NCBI GenBank assembly: GCA_027257055.1
Contig: JAPVLO010000138.1
Coordinates: 1,178,001-1,242,000, forward strand
DNA from: Cephalopachus bancanus
Lineage: Eukaryota; Chordata; Mammalia; Primates; Tarsiidae
Direction of reading: 5' to 3'
DNA length: 64,000 nucleotides
A program made the position numbers and the translations under genes. The notes below the pieces were generated by a model. The model was given only the letters and a program-made list of their open reading frames with translations. It did not search any database and was not told the DNA's origin. Shown piece after piece: positions 59,295-64,000 of the stretch. How positions within the stretch are numbered: the first letter of the stretch is position 1; each line of letters opens with the position of its first letter.

Positions 59295-60139
59295 ACACTA
59301 ACTTACAAGGAACTCCAATAACCCAACATGAAAGATAACCCCATGAAAAAGTAGGCAAAGGAAAGAAATAGACATTTCGTAAAAGAAGACACACAAGCAA
59401 TCCACAAACATATGAAGCAATGTTCAACATTGCTAATCAACAGAGAAATGTAAATTAAAACCACAACGAACTACTATCACATACCATTCGGAATAGTTAT
59501 TATTTATAAGTCAACAACAGATGTTGGCACAGATGGCGAAAAATGCTCATACACTGTTGGTGGGATTGGAAACTACTTCAGCCTCTAAGGAAAACAGTAT
59601 GGAGATTTCTCAAAGAACTAAAAAGAGAACTACTGTTTTGATCCAGCAATCCCACTACTAGGTATCTACCAAAAGGAAGAGAAATCATTATATAAAAAGA
59701 TACCTGTACTTGTATGTTCTTTGTAGCATTATTCACAATAGCAAAGTCATGAAACCAACCTAAGTGCCCATCAATGATTGACTGCATAAAAGAAATGCGG
59801 TATAGAGATACCATGGAATACTATGCAGCCATAAAAAGGAATGAAATAGGGCAACCCCCTTGGGTCCCCTCCAACTGTGGGAGCTTTTCTGTCCTCTCAA
59901 TAAATCCTGCTTAAAAAAAAAAAGGAATGAAATAATGTCCTTTGCAGCAACGTGGGTGGAGCTGCAGAACATCATCCTAAGATCATCCTAACTCAGAAAC
60001 AGAAACCCACGGCATATTCTCACTTATATGTGGGAGCTAAATGGTCAAATGGTCATGAAGATGAAAATGACACTGGGGACACCAACAAGGGCAGGCAGGG
60101 AGAAGGTTAAAGTTCAGACATTACTGAAAGGGTACAATG
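59295..60139 (+). mobile_element. LINE-1 ORF2 end and 3' UTR, first part
   Basis: 'aagtaggcaaaggaaagaaa', 'acttaaagtaaaag', 'cattgctaatcaacagagaa', 'gatccagcaatcccactact' and 'ctatgcagccataaaaagga' mark ORF2. It holds the short TINE-like copy at 59849-59923, and an LTR interrupts it near 60140. The L1 resumes at 60778. Confidence 0.92.
59849..59923 (+). mobile_element. Short LTR-R-derived, poly(A)-tailed insertion (TINE-like), copy B
   Basis: A 64-bp body from 'gggcaacccccttgggtccc' to 'ctcaataaatcctgctt' and an A11 tail. AATAAA at 59899-59904. The 16-bp sequence aaaaaggaatgaaata flanks it exactly (59833-59848 and 59919-59934, sharing tail As). Removing it restores the L1 reading 'gaatgaaataatgtcctttg'. 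The cut site, A-run next to T on the opposite strand, fits L1 endonuclease. The 'cccttgggtcccctcc' style is that of ERV1 LTR R regions. Confidence 0.92.
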
Positions 60140-60147
60140 AGGGGAGG

Positions 60148-60777
60148 TGGACCGGTGATGGTGCCAAGACCACGGGAATAATGCAAGATTGCAACAAGGA
60201 AGAAAGTAGAAAGAAGTAAAGTTTATTATTCACTTTTCATAGATTGGAAAGGGATCGGACACTCAGAGGCAAGTGTTACCTTGAAAGATCGGGAACTGGG
60301 TATATTTAAGGGCCTTTGGGATGGGGGGGGTTGTCCCGGAGGAGGAGTGTCTAGGGTTGCAAGTCTTTGATGTTGATTGCAGTCACCTGAGGTCACTAGC
60401 CAGTAGTATCTCATGCCCTCAGGTGGTGGGCTAGATGGGAGGAGAGGTGGGGGGTTTTCCTATAAGACACTTTGTTAGACATTTGTAATCCACAAACTCT
60501 GTGACCAAAAGGTGGTCTATTATCATTTTTATGGGTCTGTCCTTGTCTTGCATCTGATGGAGATTTGCTGAATGGGTGGGGTAAGCTGCTGCTTGGCCTG
60601 CAGTGAAATGTCTGAATGGTTCCTAAAACCTGCCTACTGGAAATGTATCTATCTATGTCTGACCTATGCTAGATTCAAAGCATGTCGGGGTAAAATCTAG
60701 GCAAAAATGGTTATGCTGAGGCAAAAGGACTATGCTAAACTAAGTTTATTCTAGGTTTCCGTGGGTACCTCCTTTCA
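60148..60777 (-). mobile_element. Solo LTR, ERV-type, inserted in LINE-1
   Basis: Minus strand: begins TGAAAGGAGGTACCC, has TATA-like 'cccttaaatatacccagt', AATAAA within 'gaataataaactttacttc' and ends near 'ccggtcca'. About 630 bp, no genes. L1 sequence similar to 'attac...gggt.caatg' is found at both edges (60120-60139, 60778-60797), but the short interval at the left edge is unexplained. Confidence 0.65.
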
Positions 60778-60885
60778 ATTACCTATTGGGTGCAATGTGT
60801 ACTATCTGGGGAATGGTTCAAAGCCCACCACTATACAATATGTCCATATTCTTGTACTCCTGAATCTAAAATTTTAAAGAAGTAA
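60778..60885 (+). mobile_element. LINE-1 3' UTR, second part
   Basis: 'tgcaatgtgtactatctggg', 'cactatacaatatgtccata' and 'gtactcctgaatctaaaatt' complete the L1 3' UTR on the far side of the LTR. Confidence 0.85.
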
Positions 60886-60959
60886 AGTACTTTTATGAAA
60901 ACAAGACATTTATGTGCAAATAATTCTTCCCATGGGTATATTTTTAAAATATCCCCAAT

Positions 60960-61266
60960 CAGCCGGGCTCGGTGGCTCAGCCTGTAATCCCATGCTTTGG
61001 GAGTCCGAGGTGAGTGGATTGCCTGAGCCTGAGGGTTCGAGACATGCCAGGGCAACTTGACAAGACCTCATCTCTACAATAAAAATCAAAAAATTGACCG
61101 GGCGTGGTAGCACGGGCCTGTAGTTCCACTACTCGTAGGGCTGAGGCGGAAGGATCGCCAGAGCCCAGCAGGTCGAGGCTGCGGTGGCCGGGAGCGGCCA
61201 TTGCACTCCAGTCCGGGCGACAGAGTGAGACTCCAACTCAAAAAAAAAAAAAAAAAAAAAAAAAAA
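60960..61266 (+). mobile_element. Alu dimer, tarsier-type
   Basis: 'cagccgggctcggtggctca', linker 'ctctacaataaaaatcaaaa', right arm 'gcggtggccgggagcggcca', A tail of 27. Confidence 0.96.
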
Positions 61267-61470
61267 TTCACGATCTACATAATTGTTTTATTATGCCTGT
61301 ATGTACATACACACACTGCTTACCCTATTTTTGCAGGATAATTGCCTGAATTTATTGATAATTCTCTGGCCTTGGATGATGTTCCTTTCTCCTGTAGTAT
61401 TCCATAATATGATGTAATAGCCTATAAACTTTGAACATAATGGCAAATGTATCTACATAAAATGAGCGTG

Positions 61471-61509
<39 letters not shown>

Positions 61510-62955
61510 AGAGACACCAGTTGAAAATTAGTAAGGCATATAATTAAAAATGTACTTGGAATATGAAGTAAAGGTATAAGTCATTTTTCTGCAACTGGAT
61601 CACAAGCTGTAGTTGATTTTCTTCAGATGGTATCGAGCAACACATTCATTCAACCACTCTTTTGTGTTAGCTTCCTATAGAGTCTGGAAAAACCAACCAG
61701 TTAACCAACCAATCAATCAACTAACAAACAGAATTCATTTCCCAGATAACTTTATAGCCAGGTTTTGGGCATGATTTAATTTCTTCCAACTGCAGCACTT
61801 CTGTAAGTTGCCAACATTGTGTGACTTTTGAAAGGTACAATTGAGTTAGAGAATGCCTTTCTGTCTCTTCTCCTGGTATTCTATCCCTCTCAGCATGGAG
61901 GTGCTGAATTCTATGGTGTCCATGTGCAAAAGTGAGATTTGTGTGTTCATTCATTGATTGATTACCCTTGCAGATTCAGTAGGAGGTTTGGATGTAGCAC
62001 CAAAAGTTGTAGGAGTGGTTGTAGTTTTTGTTCTTCTAAATCGAAGCTAAGAAACCAATGTTCCTGAAGATAATCATCTCAAATGCTGTTTCTTGATTTC
62101 CCTGAGGGAGCAGTTTTCTGATTTTGGCAGAGGGAAAGCTTTCTGGGGCACATCTATAAAGTTGTTTCTGCTCTTTCACAGGGAGGGTGATCCAAGCTTT
62201 CTTTCCAAAGTGATTTTCTTGGTAATCTAACCACTCCATGGGGCCCAGTACAGAAAAGAAAGCATTCCAGTTATCTGGGCACAAACTGTGCTTTTCTAGG
62301 TTCTCATTTTATAGTAATTATCTTATTATTCTTTAATACTATCTTATTACTATGAAATATTTCATCCAACACTGAAACATTCATCACCGAAAGTATCTTT
62401 TTCTCCTTATTGGTTTAGGGGCATGAGTAGCACTTAGTGACCAGCTCTTAGATTCTTTACCACTAGAACTATTGTTGAGACCACGAGTAGAAAGGGTTTA
62501 TCTTTTGGATAATAACAATCTTAAGACCTGTAGAACCTGAAGTCTTAGGGGAAAAGCAAAAATATTATGCAGGTGCATATTTGAAGTCACCACCAACATC
62601 AACCATTGGTTCCGGGACTCACACATTCTACCTATAAGAGAAATAATACCACTGATTAGCATTTGATTCAAATCACATTCTACAAGTTAGTGTATCATTA
62701 CACTATTCTGTAACTGCTTCTGAATGATGAAGTAGATAATACTAGATAATTCAAAGAGCCGAAGACTGTTGCCTTAGTTTTGCTCTTCAAAGGCCTGCCA
62801 AAGTCAATATTATATAAGAGAATGGGGTAGTGTATGAAGGACATGGTAAATCCATTTGTAGAAGTGCTGACAAAGGCATTGAGAGACAAACGAAGCATAG
62901 CATCTCCAGAATAAGGTGTGATTCAAGGAAGAAAACTAACCTCAACTTTTAATAT
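61267..62955. other. Unique sequence
   Basis: No named repeat except an (AC)n tract at about 61473-61506. Frames near 61721-62284 are unsupported. Confidence 0.45.
61473..61506. repeat. (AC)n microsatellite
   Basis: About 16 CA units. Confidence 0.95.
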
Positions 62956-62967
62956 AGAAGTAGCTCA

Positions 62968-63258
62968 TGGCCAGGTACAGTGGCTCAAGCCTGTAATCCT
63001 AGCACCTTGGGAGGCCAATGTGAGAGGATTGCCTGAGCCCACAGGTTCGAGACCCACCTGGGCAACTTGGTGAGACCTCATCTCTACAATAAATCAAAAA
63101 ATTAGCCGGGTGTGGTAGTGTGCGCTTATAGTTCCAGCTTCTTAAGTCTGAGGTGGAAGGATCGCCTGAACCCTGGCAGGTCAACGCTGGAGTGGCTGTG
63201 AGCGTGACACTGTACTCCAGCTTGGGCAATGGAGTAAGACTCCAACTCAGAAAAAAAA
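62968..63258 (+). mobile_element. Alu dimer, tarsier-type
   Basis: Left arm 'cccacaggttcgagacccac', linker 'ctctacaataaatcaaaaaa', right arm diverged, short A tail. Exact target duplication 'agtagctca' (62959-62967, 63259-63267). Confidence 0.96.
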
Positions 63259-63267
63259 AGTAGCTCA

Positions 63268-64000
63268 GTGTAGTAACATTCCTCCAGATTGTTCTTTTAA
63301 AGACATGGTGATGTATTGAGACTGCAAGTTTTATTTATTTTTTACTGTTGGAAGCATGCACTATGGTCAGGTTATTAGTTCTAGTGAGTAGAAATCCCTT
63401 AAAAGCCTACATGCCTGCCATATTAGGCATATTTTTGAGTCTATTAATCATACACTGGGCTGGATGGCAAGAGTACTGATTTCTCATCCATGGAGTAGAT
63501 CCCATCTGACTGGCAAGAACCTGGTGCAGAGGGGATTTTCTGATGGGCTTTTAAATGAAACATAAAGATCTTACTCTCTGAGCTCATTTTGAAGGGGTAC
63601 ATTTCACATCCACCTCTTCTTCTGGCAGACAAGATGAGATCCTGTACAATCATAAATTGTTTATGTTCTGTGTTTGCTTACCTGCTTATTCTAGATAAAC
63701 CAAATGCCAAGAAGTTTAGGAGAAAGAAATTCCTTAACTGGGAAGTAGCTTGTATCTCTCAGAGTATGAATTGGGTCACACAAATTTTTGAGACTCCGTC
63801 TGACCTGATATTGCAGTAGGTAGGAAGTGGGGATTCTAAGTGAGGGTGAGATTTCAGCATGACAGTCTCAACAGCTTATGTCTCATTCACTTCCATGGAA
63901 ACAGATTTCGTGTTGACTTTCTTTAATTCACAGTCACACAAAACTTCTTAAGGAGAGATTTCTCTTGCAAGCTAGACATTAAATCTAGAAGGGGATGAGA
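63268..64000. other. Unique sequence to the window end
   Basis: No named repeat or exon recognised. Confidence 0.45.

Overview
This window is primate nuclear DNA and appears to be entirely non-coding. I found no exon, rRNA, tRNA, snRNA or bacterial-type feature that I could support. Almost every long open frame is a chance frame, a reading of a microsatellite (GT, GA, CT or GAAA runs), an antisense reading of an Alu, or a decayed LINE-1 ORF2 piece. AT-rich unique sequence alternates with about 30 Alu-type SINEs, LINE-1 pieces, L2/MIR relics, MaLR/ERVL/ERV1 LTRs, one Tigger DNA transposon and a probable mariner relic.

The Alu dimers place the host in Primates. A dominant subset has a linker reading 'ctctacaataaatca' and a right arm with 'gcggtggccgggagcgg'. 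These differ from the AluY/AluS and lemur or galago patterns I know. Free right-arm and left-arm Alu monomers are also present. Two copies of a 64-69 bp LTR-derived, poly(A)-tailed, LINE-1-mobilised insertion are present, and this is the class reported from the tarsier genome as TINEs (Tarsius interspersed elements). My best inference is a tarsier (Tarsius/Carlito). The match to published TINE or tarsier Alu consensus sequences is from recall and was not checked.

Layout. 1-1.3 kb: unassigned sequence with GT/GA microsatellites. 1.3-3.65 kb: an old L1 split by a Tigger element that was itself hit by three Alus, one a free right monomer. 4.0-5.7 kb: L1 5' end, a MaLR-like piece, and an ERVL MLT2-type LTR carrying an Alu with a second tiny Alu inside it. 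5.7-8.7 kb: repeat-poor DNA. 8.7-15.7 kb: a retrocopy with an LTR-like 3' end, an inverted L1, L1 ORF2 pieces with a free left monomer, a left-left Alu and a mariner relic. 15.7-22.5 kb: mostly unique AT-rich DNA with L2, L1 and Alus. 22.5-25.7 kb: a cluster of ERV1-type LTRs, including a head-to-head pair. 25.8-27.9 kb: free right monomer with an AC tail, a GAAA run and a CpG-richer unique block. 28-45.7 kb: long repeat-poor blocks separated by Alus. 45.7-48.4 kb: Alu, L1 and the first short LTR-derived insertion. 48.4-55.3 kb: Alus, MaLR LTRs and L2. 55.3-59.3 kb: repeat-poor DNA with an MST-type LTR and a MIR. 59.3-60.9 kb: L1 holding the second short LTR-derived insertion and a solo LTR. 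61-64 kb: two Alus and unique DNA.

No genes act together here. What does work together is the retrotransposition system: LINE-1 machinery explains the Alus, the monomers and the LTR-R-derived short elements, all marked by target-site duplications and A-rich tails.
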